NCBI RefSeq assembly: GCF_027587175.1
Contig: NZ_JAPCID010000003.1
Coordinates: forward strand, 80,507-144,506
From: Solirubrobacter deserti
Lineage (GTDB): Bacteria; Actinomycetota; Thermoleophilia; Solirubrobacterales; Solirubrobacteraceae
Length of the DNA: 64,000 nt
Direction: 5' to 3'
Shown: positions 51,121-61,173 of the stretch, piece by piece
How positions within the stretch are numbered: position 1 is the first letter of the stretch
Layout of the letters: each line of letters opens with the position of its first letter
The notes under the pieces: generated by a model
Database searches by the model: none
Told to the model about the DNA's origin: nothing
Seen by the model: only the letters and a program-made list of their open reading frames with translations
Translations under genes and position numbers: made by a program

Positions 51121-52474
51121 CAGCCGACCGGCTTGCAGATCGGGCGGCCTTCGACGCGCCTTCCGCGCGTGACGCGGTCGGTGACCGTCGTGGTGAGGCG
51201 GCCCGGCATCGAGGCGGTGACGGTGATGCGGGTGCCGTTGCGCAACCTGCGGCCGTTGAGGCGGCTCACGCGGACGGCGCGGGTGGTGCCGCGGCCCTTC
51301 AACACCGTGCGGCGGCAGCCGCGCGAGCAACTCACCACGACGCGGGCCCGCGCGTGGCCTTGACGTAGTAGGCGACCACGCGGATGCCGCCGCGCACGAC
51401 GCGGTAGCGGATGGACGGGTCGGCGCGGAGCCCGGCCGGGCAGCCGGAGCGGCTCGGCGCGCCCGGAGTGGTGCTGCAGCGGTCGCCCGGGTCGGGGACG
51501 CCGTCGGCGTCGGTGTCGGTGTCCGTGGGCCCGGGAGGCGGTGCGGGCGGGCCGGGCGGGCTCGGGACGCCCAGCGAGGACCACGGGCCGAACGCCGGGG
51601 TGTCGGTGCCGGCGCGGGTGACGGTCATGGTCCAGATCTCGCTGCCGACACGGGCGAAGGTCAGCTCCCGGCCCGGCGTGTCGGACACGGCGGCGGGTGA
51701 GGAGCTCAGCCGCTGCGTGTCGACGCGGCGCCAGGCGCCGCCGGACACGGGCCGATGGTGCAGGGTGGAATCGCCGGCGCGGGCGAAGACGTCGATCACG
51801 TTCGGGGCGGCGGAGGCGCTCGCGGGTGAGCCGAGGATGAAGCCGCCGAGGTCGGCCCAGGGCTGCGCGGTGCCGTTGAGGTGGATCGAGCGCAGGCCGC
51901 CGTCCTCGCCGCGGGCGAGGACGTTGCTCGCCGACAACCCCTCGTAGACGGTGCCGGTCGCCGCGGGACCGGCGGTCATGGGTGTGCTGAGCGCGCCCCA
52001 GGGACCCCAGCCGCTGCCGCCGCCCACGAACTCGCGCCGGACGATCAGGTTGTTGGTGCCGCGGGCGACGACGTCGACGGTGGTGCTGCCGGCTCGCAGC
52101 GCGGCCGCCGGGGCGGAGACGAGGGAGCCGCCGAGGCTGAGCCAGCCGCTCCACGCACCGTCGGTGAGCGTGTTCGTCCACAGCTGGCTGTCGGCGGCGC
52201 CCCGGACGAACAGCATCGTCGAGGACCCGTAGCGCACGGCCGCGGGCCCTGACCCGGCCTCGAGGCCCGGAACGGCCGTCCACGGACCCCAGGCACCGTC
52301 GGCCGAGGAGCGGGCGAGCAGCCCGCCGTCGGCGCCGCGCACGTACACGGTCACCGCGCCGGGACCGGTCGCGACCGCGGCGGGGTTGTCGTCGAACACG
52401 TCAGCCGAGGCGGACCCGGCGAACGCCGCGAAGCACAGCACGACCAGAGCAGCAGCACGAAGCACGGCCGACAA
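51117..52474 (-). pseudogene. Secreted PLL-like beta-propeller protein, frameshifted
   Basis: From about TTG 52474 (GTG 52465 possible) a signal peptide (LCFAAFAGSASA) precedes repeated W/G blades (GAWGPWTAVPG, GAWSGWLSLGG, SGWGPWGALS), the pattern of PLL-type propeller lectins. A calcium-type loop (DTDTDADGVPDPGDRC) follows. Near 51350-51360 the frame ends early. Adding one base (for example a G in AAGGCCAC) joins it to a frame reading ARVVVSCSRGCRR and onward to 51117. As written the C-terminal sandwich is lost. Confidence 0.7.
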
Positions 52475-52514
52475 AGGTAGGCGACGGGCCGCTCGCGCCG
52501 CGCCGAACGTTCGT

Positions 52515-54320
52515 TTACGCGGAGAGGGCGATCCCGGTCAGCTCGCTCGCGGGCACGGGCTTGCCGAACAGGTAGCCCTGGCCCAGGCGGCAGCCGAGCG
52601 CGCGCAGCTCGTCGGCGACCTCCTCGGTCTCGATGCCCTCCGGCACGAGCACGAGCCCGAGCGACTCGCCCATGGCCACGATCGCCTGCAGCAGCGCGCT
52701 GTCCTCGCACGCGTCGCGCGTGAAGGAGCGGTCGATCTTGAGCACGTCCATCGGGAACCGCCGCAGATACGACAAGGACGAGTAGCCGGTGCCGAAGTCG
52801 TCGATCGCGAGCCGGATGCCGAGCTTGCGCAGCGCCTGCAGGCGCTCGGCCTCGGCGTCGCCGACCAAGGAGGACTCGGTGACCTCCACAACCAGGCGCG
52901 AAGACACCAGGCCCGCGTCGCTCAACGCGCAGGCGACCTCCTCGACGAAGCCCTCCTGCTCGAGCTGCGGGCCGGCCACGTTCACCGACAGATACGGCGC
53001 GCCCGCCCAGCTCGTCGCCTGCTTGCACGCCTCGCGCAGCACCCAACGCCCCAACGGCACGATCAGGCCAGTCTCCTCGGCCAGCGGGATGAACTCGCCC
53101 GGGCCGAGCAGTCCGCGCGAGGGATGCTGCCAACGCACCAGGGCCTCGAAGCCCGCGACGCGCCCCAGGTCCAGGTCCACGATCGGCTGGTAGTGGAGCA
53201 CGAGCTCCTCGTTCTCGATCGCGCGCTCGAGCTCCTCGCGCCGGTCCAGCCGCGCCAGCGCGTGCACATGCATGTCGGCCGTGTAGACCGCGAAGCGGTT
53301 CGTGCCGCTGCCCTTGGCGGCGTACATCGCGAGGTCCGCGTTGCGCAGCAGCTCAGAGCCCGAGGCCGTCGTCGCGATCCCGATCGACGCGCGCAGATGC
53401 AGCCGCTTGCCCTCCAGCATCACGGGTGCGGCGAGCACGCCGAACAGGCGGTCGACGAGCGCGTCGGGGTTGTCCGCGCCGACGGCCAGCACCGCGAACT
53501 CGTCGCCGCCGAGCCGTGCGACCGTGTCAGAGCTGCGCAGCGCGTGCCGCAGGCGCTCGCCGCAGACCTCGAGCAGGCGGTCACCCGCGGCGTGCCCGAG
53601 CGAATCGTTCACGCGCTTGAAATCGTCCAGGTCCAGGAACGCGACGACCGCGTCCTCGCCGCCCTCGAGCACCTCCGCGATCCGGTTCTCGAAGCGTGCG
53701 CGGTTCGGGAGGCCGGTCAGCGAGTCGGTGAACGCCAGCTCCTGCAGCTCCTCCTCGCGCACGCGGCGGCGGCCGGCGCGGTCGAGCAGGGCGAGCAGCG
53801 CGGTCAGCCCGGTGAAGGCGGCGATCAGCACGATCACGGTGCCGATCCAGGAGATGCGGTCCGTGCGGTCCGCGAGGTCGTGCGAGCGCACGGCGCCGGC
53901 GCGCAACCCGGCGCGCACCGCGTCGAAGTCGACCTGCGCGTCGATCCGCTCCGCCTGTTCGAAGTCGCGGGCCCGCATGAGCGCGAACTCCTCGACGATC
54001 AGGGGCCGGTAGCCGTCGAAGGCGCGCAGCAGCGCGGCGGCACCGTGCGCGCCGTCCTGGGTCAGCTGCGCGAGGTCGGCGCGCGTCGTGTCGAGCAGCC
54101 CGTTGAGCTCGGCCTGCGCGCGCAGCGGGACGCGACGCTCGGCGTTGACCTCGGACTCGAGCGCGTCGATCCGGTTCGCGCTGGACTCGAGCTCGATGAA
54201 GACCTCGTAACGCTGGCGCTGCTCGTCCGCGTGCAGGTGCAGCATGGCGATGCCGAGGCCCGCCGCCAGAGCGACGAACGCGACGACGCTCGCGATCGTG
54301 AAGGTGCGCCTGCTCAACAT
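52515..54320 (-). CDS. GGDEF-EAL c-di-GMP enzyme
   Basis: The 601-residue protein has membrane helices near residues 7-28 and 165-188 around an extracytoplasmic helical sensor. The GGDEF domain has an intact [10 protein letters not shown] near residue 273. The EAL domain has [11 protein letters not shown] near 390, [12 protein letters not shown], and [15 protein letters not shown]. Both active sites appear intact, so it could make or break c-di-GMP. The ATG follows a G-rich ribosome site. Confidence 0.92.
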   Translation of the reverse strand: MLSRRTFTIASVVAFVALAAGLGIAMLHLHADEQRQRYEVFIELESSANRIDALESEVNAERRVPLRAQAELNGLLDTTRADLAQLTQDGAHGAAALLRAFDGYRPLIVEEFALMRARDFEQAERIDAQVDFDAVRAGLRAGAVRSHDLADRTDRISWIGTVIVLIAAFTGLTALLALLDRAGRRRVREEELQELAFTDSLTGLPNRARFENRIAEVLEGGEDAVVAFLDLDDFKRVNDSLGHAAGDRLLEVCGERLRHALRSSDTVARLGGDEFAVLAVGADNPDALVDRLFGVLAAPVMLEGKRLHLRASIGIATTASGSELLRNADLAMYAAKGSGTNRFAVYTADMHVHALARLDRREELERAIENEELVLHYQPIVDLDLGRVAGFEALVRWQHPSRGLLGPGEFIPLAEETGLIVPLGRWVLREACKQATSWAGAPYLSVNVAGPQLEQEGFVEEVACALSDAGLVSSRLVVEVTESSLVGDAEAERLQALRKLGIRLAIDDFGTGYSSLSYLRRFPMDVLKIDRSFTRDACEDSALLQAIVAMGESLGLVLVPEGIETEEVADELRALGCRLGQGYLFGKPVPASELTGIALSA

Positions 54321-54361
54321 CCCCCCGGGTGGTCGGCGGGAACCGGACGCTCTTTACCGCT

Positions 54362-55744
54362 TCATGAGCCCAGCGTCGCCTTGGTGACCTTGCCCATCGC
54401 GTTGCGCGGGAGCGCGTCGAGGTACCGCACATCGCGTGGACGCTTGTGCGGCGTGAGCAGCCGCGCGACGTGGTCGGCCAGCTCCTCGGCCGACGGCCGC
54501 GACGCGCCTTCCTCGACGACCACCCAGGCCACGATCCGCTCGCCCAGGTCCGCGTCGGGCTCGCCGGTCACGGCCGACTCGGCCACGGCCGGATGCTCGT
54601 TGAGCGCGTTCTCGATCTCCCCCGCGCCGATCTTGTAGCCGCCGCTCTTGATCAGGTCGGTCGCGCGCCGGCCCACGATCCGGATGTAGCCGTCGGCGGA
54701 CCGCGTCGCGACGTCTCCGGTCGCGAACCAGCCGTCCCGGAACGCCTCCGCCGTCGCGTCCGGCCGGTTGAGGTACTCGAGGAAGAGGTTGGATCCGCGG
54801 ACCTGGATCTCGCCCACGGTCTCGTCGTCCCACACGTCGAGCTCGGCCCCGGAGTCGTCCACGAGCCGCACCGAGACGCCGGACAGCGGCACGCCCACCG
54901 TCCCAGGCCGGCGCTCGCCGTCGGCGCGGATCGCCGTGTTCATCAGCGTCTCGCTCATCCCGTAGCGCTCGACGAGCTCCTGCCCGCACGCGGCGCGGAT
55001 CCGCTCGTGGTCGGCCGCCGGCAGCGCCGCCGAGCCGCTCACCAACAGTCGCGCGGCGCCGAACGCGGCAGCGAGCTCCGGGTCCGCTTCCAGGTCCGCC
55101 GCCGCCCGGTGGTACATGGTCGGCACGCCGAACAGCATCGTCGCGCGCCCGCGCAACGCCTCCGCGGCCGCCGCGGTCGAGAACTTGCCGAGGTGCCACG
55201 CGCCGCCGCCCAGCCGCAACGGGCCGAGCGTCCCGAGGATCAGCCCGTGCACGTGGAAGAGCGGAAGCCCGTGCGCGACCACGTCGTCCGCGGTCCAGGC
55301 CCACGCGTCGTACAGCGCGTCCAGGTTCGCGGCCAGCGCGCGCCGCGGCAGCACGACGCCCTTCGGCGGTCCGGTCGTGCCCGAGGTGTAGACGATGATC
55401 GCCGGCGCCTCGTCCTCCGGCTCGTCCTTCGGCCACGGACCCGCGGCGGACAGGTCCACGTCGTCGAGCATCAGGTCCGGCTGCGAGTCCGAGAGGATGT
55501 GCTCGAGCTCGCGCTCACCCGCCTTCGGGTTGATCGGGACGATCGGCACCCCGGCGGCCAGCGCGCCGACCACCGCCACCACGGTCTCCAGCCGCGTCTG
55601 AGCGACCACCGCCACCCGCGACGCGCCCTCCACCCGCGCGGCGACCGCCCCGGCCGCGGCGGCCAGCGCCTCGTAGCTCAGGGCGTTCTCCCCCACCCGC
55701 ACCGCCTCGCGCCCGTCCGGATCGCGCAAACCTGTCAGAAGCAC
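54362..55744 (-). CDS. AMP-forming acyl-CoA synthetase, MatB-like
   Basis: The 460-residue enzyme has the adenylation motifs IVYTSGTTGPPKGVVL, YGMSETLMNT, GWFATGDVA, KSGGYKIGAGEIE and the catalytic lysine in LPRNAMGKVTK. It is short, with ADIRADGERRPGTVG-like spacing, and resembles malonyl-CoA synthetase (MatB) more than long-chain enzymes. The substrate is inferred. It stands alone, divergent from the response regulator. Confidence 0.82.
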   Translation of the reverse strand: MLLTGLRDPDGREAVRVGENALSYEALAAAAGAVAARVEGASRVAVVAQTRLETVVAVVGALAAGVPIVPINPKAGERELEHILSDSQPDLMLDDVDLSAAGPWPKDEPEDEAPAIIVYTSGTTGPPKGVVLPRRALAANLDALYDAWAWTADDVVAHGLPLFHVHGLILGTLGPLRLGGGAWHLGKFSTAAAAEALRGRATMLFGVPTMYHRAAADLEADPELAAAFGAARLLVSGSAALPAADHERIRAACGQELVERYGMSETLMNTAIRADGERRPGTVGVPLSGVSVRLVDDSGAELDVWDDETVGEIQVRGSNLFLEYLNRPDATAEAFRDGWFATGDVATRSADGYIRIVGRRATDLIKSGGYKIGAGEIENALNEHPAVAESAVTGEPDADLGERIVAWVVVEEGASRPSAEELADHVARLLTPHKRPRDVRYLDALPRNAMGKVTKATLGS

Positions 55745-55784
55745 GCGGAAGTTCTACCCGGTGCAGGTTCGCTCACGCGTGCCG

Positions 55785-56519
55785 ATGACAGTGGCCGAGA
55801 CCATGCCCGGCACCACTGCCACACCCCGCGCCCTCGTCGTCGACGACGCGGCCGAGAACCGGATGCTCGTCAGCGCCCTGCTGATCCAGCAGGGGTTCGA
55901 GGTCGATCAGGCGGCCGACGGCGAGGCCGCGGTGCAGGCGGCGGAGCAGACGCACCCCGACCTGATCGTCCTCGACATCGGCCTGCCCGACATCGACGGC
56001 GTGGAGGTCTGCCGCCGCGTGCGCTCCTTCAGCGACGCGCACGTCCTGATGCTCACGGCCCAGGACACCGAGCTCGACAAGGTCGTCGGCTTCGAGGCCG
56101 GCGCCGACGACTACGTCACGAAGCCGTTCTCGGTCGCCGAGCTCGTCGGCCGCGTGAAGGCCGTGCTGCGCCGCGCGACGCGCACCCCCGCGACCGCTCC
56201 CGCCGCGCCCGCGACGAGCCGCACGTTCGGCTCGCTCACGCTCGACCCGCTCGCTCGTGAGGTCACGCTCGACGGCCAGCCGCTCGACCTCACCCGCATC
56301 GAGTTCGACCTGCTCGACACCCTCACCGCCGAGCCGCGCGTCGCGTTCAGCCGCGCCCAGCTCCTCGAGCGCGTGTGGGGCCCCAACTGGTTCGGCGACG
56401 ACCACCTCGTCGACGTCCACGTCTCCAATCTGCGCCGCAAGCTCGCGGATGATCCCCGCTCTCCGGACTTCGTCTGCACCGTTCGCGGCGTCGGCTACCG
56501 GATGGGCGCGGGACGGTGA
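55785..56519 (+). CDS. OmpR-family response regulator
   Basis: The 244-residue product has a receiver domain: acidic pair VVDDAAEN, phospho-acceptor D64 (LIVLDIGLPD) and conserved lysine K113 (VTKPF). The C-terminal winged HTH ends VDVHVSNLRRKL and VRGVGYRMG. An in-frame ATG at 55761 is an alternative start. The stop overlaps the kinase start (GTGA), making a classic two-component pair. Confidence 0.92.
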   Translation: MTVAETMPGTTATPRALVVDDAAENRMLVSALLIQQGFEVDQAADGEAAVQAAEQTHPDLIVLDIGLPDIDGVEVCRRVRSFSDAHVLMLTAQDTELDKVVGFEAGADDYVTKPFSVAELVGRVKAVLRRATRTPATAPAAPATSRTFGSLTLDPLAREVTLDGQPLDLTRIEFDLLDTLTAEPRVAFSRAQLLERVWGPNWFGDDHLVDVHVSNLRRKLADDPRSPDFVCTVRGVGYRMGAGR

Positions 56520-59011
56520 CAGCAGTCTCGATCGCGCTGCCGTCCGTGCTCGAGGACGGCCTGATGGTGTGGGACCCGGACGGGTGCGTCGTCGACGTCA
56601 ACGACGCGATGGCGCGGCTGCTGCGCGCACCGCGGGAGCTGATCGTGGGCTCGCCCTCCGACGTGTCCTGGCTGCGCCAGCCCGGCGGGGGCGTGCTGCC
56701 GGAGGAGCAGCTGCCCGCGCGCCGCGTCGCCCGCACCCACGGCCGCGTCGACCAGGAGTACGGCATCGCGCTCGACGAGGAGGACGTGCTGTGGGTCGCG
56801 GTGCGCTCGGCGCCCACGCCCGACGGCCTGATCGTCTCCCTCTTCACGCCGATCACCGAGGCCGAGGCGAAAGCGCGCGCCGCCGCGCGCATCACCACGC
56901 TCGTCGACGAGTCCCCGGACCTCGTGTGGATGTTCGACGCCTCCGGGATCATCGAGTACGCCAGCCCCTCGGTGGCCGAGGCGCTCGGCCTGCGCCAGGA
57001 CGAGGTGCTCGGCCGCCTCTGGCGCGCGCTGACCCATCCCGAGGACGTGCCCACGCTGCGCGCCGCGCTCGCCGACGCCGGCCCCGACGAGCCGCGCACG
57101 AAGATGCTCGAGCTGCGCCTGCGCACGCGTGACGGCGACTACCGCACGATCCAGGGCCAGGCCACGCTGCGCTTCCTCAACGGCAGGGCGATCGCGGTCG
57201 AGATCACCGGCCGCGACATCACGCGCACCCGTGCCGCCGAGGACCGCGGCCGCAAGCTGTCCTCCCAGCTCGAGGCGCTCGTCGCGGCGACGCCGAACGG
57301 CACGCTGATGATCGACGAGCTGGGCAAGATCGCCGTCATCAACGAGCAGGCGTGCTCGCTGCTCGAGCTCGCGGCCGCCCCGGCGGAGCTCGTCGGCGCG
57401 GACCCGCGCCCCGTCATCGACGCCATCCGGCGCCTGCTGGCCGAGCCGGACGCGTCGATCGAGCGCCTGCTGGAGATCAGCAAGACGCGCGAGCCGGTCC
57501 GGTTCGTGTTCTTCGAGTGCAAGGACGGGCGCCGCGTCGGCTTCGACTTCGTGCCGCTGGCCGACGGCGGGCGTCTGTGGTCGTTCCGCGACGTGACCCA
57601 GTTCAAGGTCATCGAGGAGGAGCAGCGCAACTTCCTGGCCACGATGAGCCACGAGATCAAGACGCCGCTGTCGGGCATCGCGGGCGCGGCCGAGCTGCTG
57701 GTCGACGCCGGGCTCCCCAAGTACGAGCAGGAGCTCGCGCAGGTGATCTCGGACGCCGCCCAGTCGCTCACCGGCCTGCTGCGCGACGTGCTCGACGTCT
57801 CCCGCGCGGAGGCCGGGCGCGAGGAGGGCGAGGCTTCCGACTACGACCCGCGCCGCCTGCTGAGCTCGATCGCGGGCGTGCTGCGCCCGAGCCTGCGCGG
57901 CCGCAACCTCGAGCTGACCGTCGACGTGGACCCGCACGTGCCGGACGCGCTCCGCGGCGACCCCGCGCGCGTGCGCCAGATCGTGCTCAACCTCGCCTCC
58001 AACGCGGTCAAGTACACCGAGGAGGGGCACGCGCGCATCCACGCCCACGTCGACGGCGACCGCCTCAAGATCACGGTCTCCGACACGGGCCGCGGCATCG
58101 CCGCGGAGGACCTGCAGCGGCTGTTCGAGCCGTGGACGCGCACGCACACGCGGGCGTGGGCGGGCACCGGCCTCGGCCTGAGCATTGCGCGCCGGCTGGC
58201 GCGCGCGATGGAGGGAGACGTGACCGTCGTCAGCACGCTCGGCGAGGGCTCCGCGTTCACGCTGGAGCTGCCGCTGCAGCCGGGCGAGGCGACGCCGGAC
58301 ATGGGCTTCGGGGCGGCACCCGCGCTCTCCGCGAGCAAGGTGCTGGTGGCCGAGGACGACGCGGCGCTGCGGCGCCTGATCGGCATGCAGCTGCAGCGCC
58401 TCGGGGTCACCACGGTGCTCGTCGAGCACGGCCAGGCCGCCGTCGACCGCATCGCCCGCGAGTCCTTCGACGCGGTCCTGCTCGACCTGCGCATGCCGGT
58501 CATGGGCGGTCTGGAGGCGGCGGAGCGGATCCGCGCGCTCGACGACGAGGTGCCGATGCTCGCGCTCACCGCCGACACCGCGGCCGAGGACGTCGCGCGC
58601 TGCCGCGCGGCGGGCATGGACGGCCACCTGGCCAAGCCGATCTCGCTGCCCGCGCTGCGCACCGAGCTCGACCGCCGCATCACGCCCGTGCTCGACGACA
58701 CGCTGCTCGACGAGCTCGCAGACAACCTCGGGGGCCGCGCGCTCGTCGACCAGATGCTGGCCGTCTACCACTCCGAGCTGCCGGGCCGGCTCGAGCGGCT
58801 GGCCACCGCGCGGACGCCGGAGGAGCTGCGCGAGGCTGCGCACGCGCTGCGCTCACCCTCGGCGGGCTTCGGGATCGCGCGCCTGGCCTCCCGCCTGCGC
58901 CGCGTGGAGGCGGCGGCGCGCAAGGGCATCATGGCCCCGCTGCACTGCGTCGACGACACCGCCGCCCAGGCCGATCGCGCGCTGACTACGCGACTGCAAG
59001 CGGCGGCGTGA
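56516..59011 (+). CDS. Hybrid sensor histidine kinase (PAS-HK-REC-Hpt)
   Basis: The start is GTG 56516; 831 residues with no membrane helices. Three PAS-like domains (about 10-110, 125-240, 250-360) precede HisKA (ATMSHEIKTPLSG, His near 379). The ATPase domain has NLASNAVKYTEEG and SDTGRGIA, with GTGLGLSIA. A receiver (VLVAEDDAALRR, VLLDLRMPVMGG) and an Hpt-like end (AAHALRSPSAGFG, His near 773) follow. The internal relay should pass phosphate to the OmpR protein. The 3' end overlaps the convergent gene. Confidence 0.9.
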   Translation: MTAVSIALPSVLEDGLMVWDPDGCVVDVNDAMARLLRAPRELIVGSPSDVSWLRQPGGGVLPEEQLPARRVARTHGRVDQEYGIALDEEDVLWVAVRSAPTPDGLIVSLFTPITEAEAKARAAARITTLVDESPDLVWMFDASGIIEYASPSVAEALGLRQDEVLGRLWRALTHPEDVPTLRAALADAGPDEPRTKMLELRLRTRDGDYRTIQGQATLRFLNGRAIAVEITGRDITRTRAAEDRGRKLSSQLEALVAATPNGTLMIDELGKIAVINEQACSLLELAAAPAELVGADPRPVIDAIRRLLAEPDASIERLLEISKTREPVRFVFFECKDGRRVGFDFVPLADGGRLWSFRDVTQFKVIEEEQRNFLATMSHEIKTPLSGIAGAAELLVDAGLPKYEQELAQVISDAAQSLTGLLRDVLDVSRAEAGREEGEASDYDPRRLLSSIAGVLRPSLRGRNLELTVDVDPHVPDALRGDPARVRQIVLNLASNAVKYTEEGHARIHAHVDGDRLKITVSDTGRGIAAEDLQRLFEPWTRTHTRAWAGTGLGLSIARRLARAMEGDVTVVSTLGEGSAFTLELPLQPGEATPDMGFGAAPALSASKVLVAEDDAALRRLIGMQLQRLGVTTVLVEHGQAAVDRIARESFDAVLLDLRMPVMGGLEAAERIRALDDEVPMLALTADTAAEDVARCRAAGMDGHLAKPISLPALRTELDRRITPVLDDTLLDELADNLGGRALVDQMLAVYHSELPGRLERLATARTPEELREAAHALRSPSAGFGIARLASRLRRVEAAARKGIMAPLHCVDDTAAQADRALTTRLQAAA

Positions 59012-59699
59012 GCCAGCGCGAGAGCGCCAGCGCCAGCGGCACCGCGTGCTCGGTCAGCATCGTGTAGTGGTCGCCGCCGACCGTGAGCGTCTCCACCGGA
59101 TTCGTCAGCTCCCAGCCCAGGTCGGCGTGCAGGCTGCCGGTCGGCTGCACGACGGTGAGCGGGACGCCGGCGGGGTGGTGCCCCGAGATCAGGCGCTGGT
59201 CGAACTGGCGCGCGCGCTGGTGCTGGAAGAAGCCCTTGCGCAGCGCCTCCTGGCTGCCGAAGCCGAGCTCTGACAGACGCGCGACCATCGGGTCCAGCGC
59301 GTCCGTCGGGATGGCGTGGGGGCGGCCGCGGCGAGCGCACACGAGCAACGCGTAGGAGCGGCGCAGCGCGGCGTCGGTGGGCCGGCGCGCGAGCCGCGGC
59401 GCGAGTGTGTCCAGCAGCACCGTGCGGCGCGGCGCGACGGTGAGGCGCGCGGCGAGCGCCTCGGCGATCACGCCGCCGACGCCCCAGCCCATCAGCACGC
59501 GCTCGGTACGCGGGTCCAGCGTGAGCCGGAGGCGGTCGGCGAGGCCGTTGACGGTGGCGTTGGGATCGTGCTCCCAGTAGCCGTTGAGGGCCTCCAGCTC
59601 GAGCACGCGCAGGCGCGTTCCGGCCGGCAGGTGCCGGACGATGCGGGGCCAGGAGAGCGGGGAGAGTTCGCCGGGGTGGATGACGCAGAGCTCGGTCAC
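58986..59699 (-). CDS. Thioesterase-like alpha/beta protein lacking the Ser nucleophile
   Basis: The 237-residue protein resembles type II / NRPS-type thioesterases: a conserved start, GVPLTVVQPTG and the histidine in VGGDHYTMLTEHAVPLA. At the nucleophile elbow it reads MGWGVGGVIAEAL, where G-x-S-x-G is expected, so the serine is missing. It may be non-catalytic or bind acyl groups. It follows metX by 6 bp on the same strand. Confidence 0.7.
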   Translation of the reverse strand: MTELCVIHPGELSPLSWPRIVRHLPAGTRLRVLELEALNGYWEHDPNATVNGLADRLRLTLDPRTERVLMGWGVGGVIAEALAARLTVAPRRTVLLDTLAPRLARRPTDAALRRSYALLVCARRGRPHAIPTDALDPMVARLSELGFGSQEALRKGFFQHQRARQFDQRLISGHHPAGVPLTVVQPTGSLHADLGWELTNPVETLTVGGDHYTMLTEHAVPLALALSRWLTPPLAVA

Positions 59700-59705
59700 G
59701 CCCGG

Positions 59706-60707
59706 TTAGAGCGCGCTGGCCACGTCCTGATACACGAACTCCTTGACGAGCCGGTGGTACTCCGGGACGTTCATCAAGAACGAGTCATGGCCCCAGGGCG
59801 ACTCGACCTCGTGATGGGTGGAGTCGGCGCCGAGCGTTTTGAGCTGGCGCTGGATCGCCACCGAGTGGTCGGTGCCGAAGCGCCAGTCCGAGCTGAAGCT
59901 GACCAGCAGGTACTTCGTGGTCGGCGGCTGCGGGCGCTCGTCGGCGAACGCGTCGTAGTAGTCCATCACGCGCGAGAGGTACAGGTACGTGCCGGGGTCG
60001 AAGCGCGCGAGGAAGATCTTCGCCTGGTGGTCGAGATAGTGCTCGACCTCGAAGTCCGAGTGCAGGGTCATGTCCGCGTCGGGCACGCGGCGGGCGCGCT
60101 GGAACTTGCGCTCCATGCCCTCCTCGGACAGGTAGGTGATGTGGGCCATCATGCGCGCCACGTCCATCGCGTCGTGCGTGAGGATGGCGTGGCGTGCGAC
60201 CTTGCTGAACGCGATGTTCTGCGCCGTGAGCCGCGAGGAGGCGCACACGAGCACGGCGCGGTCGATCTCGCCCGGGAAGTCGAGCGACCACTGCAGGATC
60301 TGCATGCCGCCGAGCGAGCCGCCGACCGCGATGTCCACGCGCTCGATCTCGAGCGCGCGCAGCAGCGTGCGGTGCACGGCGACGAGGTCACGCATGGTGA
60401 ACAGCGGGAAGTCGGTGCCGTACGGCTCGCCCGTGGCGGGGTTGGTCGAGCTCGGCCCGGTCGTGCCCATGCAGCCGCCGAGGAGGTTCGCGCAGACGAC
60501 GTGGAAGCGGTCGGTGTCGAGGACCTTGCCCGGGCCGATCAGCGTGTCCCACCACACCGCCGCCTCCGCGTCGCCGGTGAGCGCGTGGCAGATGTAGACG
60601 ACGGGGTGCGACGGGTCGCCGTAGCGCGCGTACGCGATCTCCAGCGGCGCGAGGTGCGCGCCGGACTCGAGCGTCAGACCGCCTTCGACGACGAGCGTCT
60701 CAACCAC
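59706..60707 (-). CDS. metX: Homoserine O-acetyltransferase
   Basis: The 333-residue alpha/beta-hydrolase-fold enzyme has YICHALTGDAEA, NLLGGCMGTTGPSS, the nucleophile elbow AVGGSLGGMQILQW, and SPWGHDSFLM with the catalytic His. It activates homoserine with acetyl-CoA (or succinyl-CoA in some members) for direct sulphhydrylation. It starts at GTG and overlaps the CoA-binding gene by 8 bases; with metY it makes a two-step methionine route. Confidence 0.92.
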   Translation of the reverse strand: MVETLVVEGGLTLESGAHLAPLEIAYARYGDPSHPVVYICHALTGDAEAAVWWDTLIGPGKVLDTDRFHVVCANLLGGCMGTTGPSSTNPATGEPYGTDFPLFTMRDLVAVHRTLLRALEIERVDIAVGGSLGGMQILQWSLDFPGEIDRAVLVCASSRLTAQNIAFSKVARHAILTHDAMDVARMMAHITYLSEEGMERKFQRARRVPDADMTLHSDFEVEHYLDHQAKIFLARFDPGTYLYLSRVMDYYDAFADERPQPPTTKYLLVSFSSDWRFGTDHSVAIQRQLKTLGADSTHHEVESPWGHDSFLMNVPEYHRLVKEFVYQDVASAL

Positions 60708-61173
60708 GGGTGCGCCTGGAGGAGATCACGCCGGTGTCGAAGCCGGCGAGGTGCAGGCCGCCGTTGAAGCGGGCGTGCTCGATCTTCACGCAGCGGTTGG
60801 AGACGACGTCCAGCCCGGCCGCGTCCGCGATCTGCGCCGCCTCGTCGCTGTGCAGGCCGAGCTGCATCCAGAACGCGCCGGCGCCGGCTTCCACCGCCTC
60901 GCGCGCCACGGCGGGCAGCTGGTCGGCGCGGCGGAAGACGTCCACGATGTCCGGCGCGCCGGGAAGGTCGGCGAGCGACGGGTAGCACTGCGCGCCCAGG
61001 ATCTCGTCCTCCTTGGGCGTGACGGGCCAGACCTCGTAGTCGGTCGAGCTCGACAGCAGGTAGGTGAGCACGAAGTTGCTCGCGCGCGCGGGGTTCGCGG
61101 AGGCGCCGACGACCGCGATCGTCTTCGCGCGGCGCAGGATCTGCAGGCGTTGACCGGCCGTTGTCGTGATCAT
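60700..61173 (-). CDS. CoA-binding domain protein (YccU-like)
   Basis: The 157-residue Rossmann protein shows IAVVGASANPARASNFV, YEVWPVTPKEDEILGAQCY, AFWMQLGLHSDEAAQ and VVSNRCVKIEH. This is the CoA_binding_2 family, of unsettled role. It is placed between metY and metX with overlaps on both sides, hinting at a link to acyl-CoA use in methionine synthesis. Confidence 0.85.
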   Translation of the reverse strand: MITTTAGQRLQILRRAKTIAVVGASANPARASNFVLTYLLSSSTDYEVWPVTPKEDEILGAQCYPSLADLPGAPDIVDVFRRADQLPAVAREAVEAGAGAFWMQLGLHSDEAAQIADAAGLDVVSNRCVKIEHARFNGGLHLAGFDTGVISSRRTRG

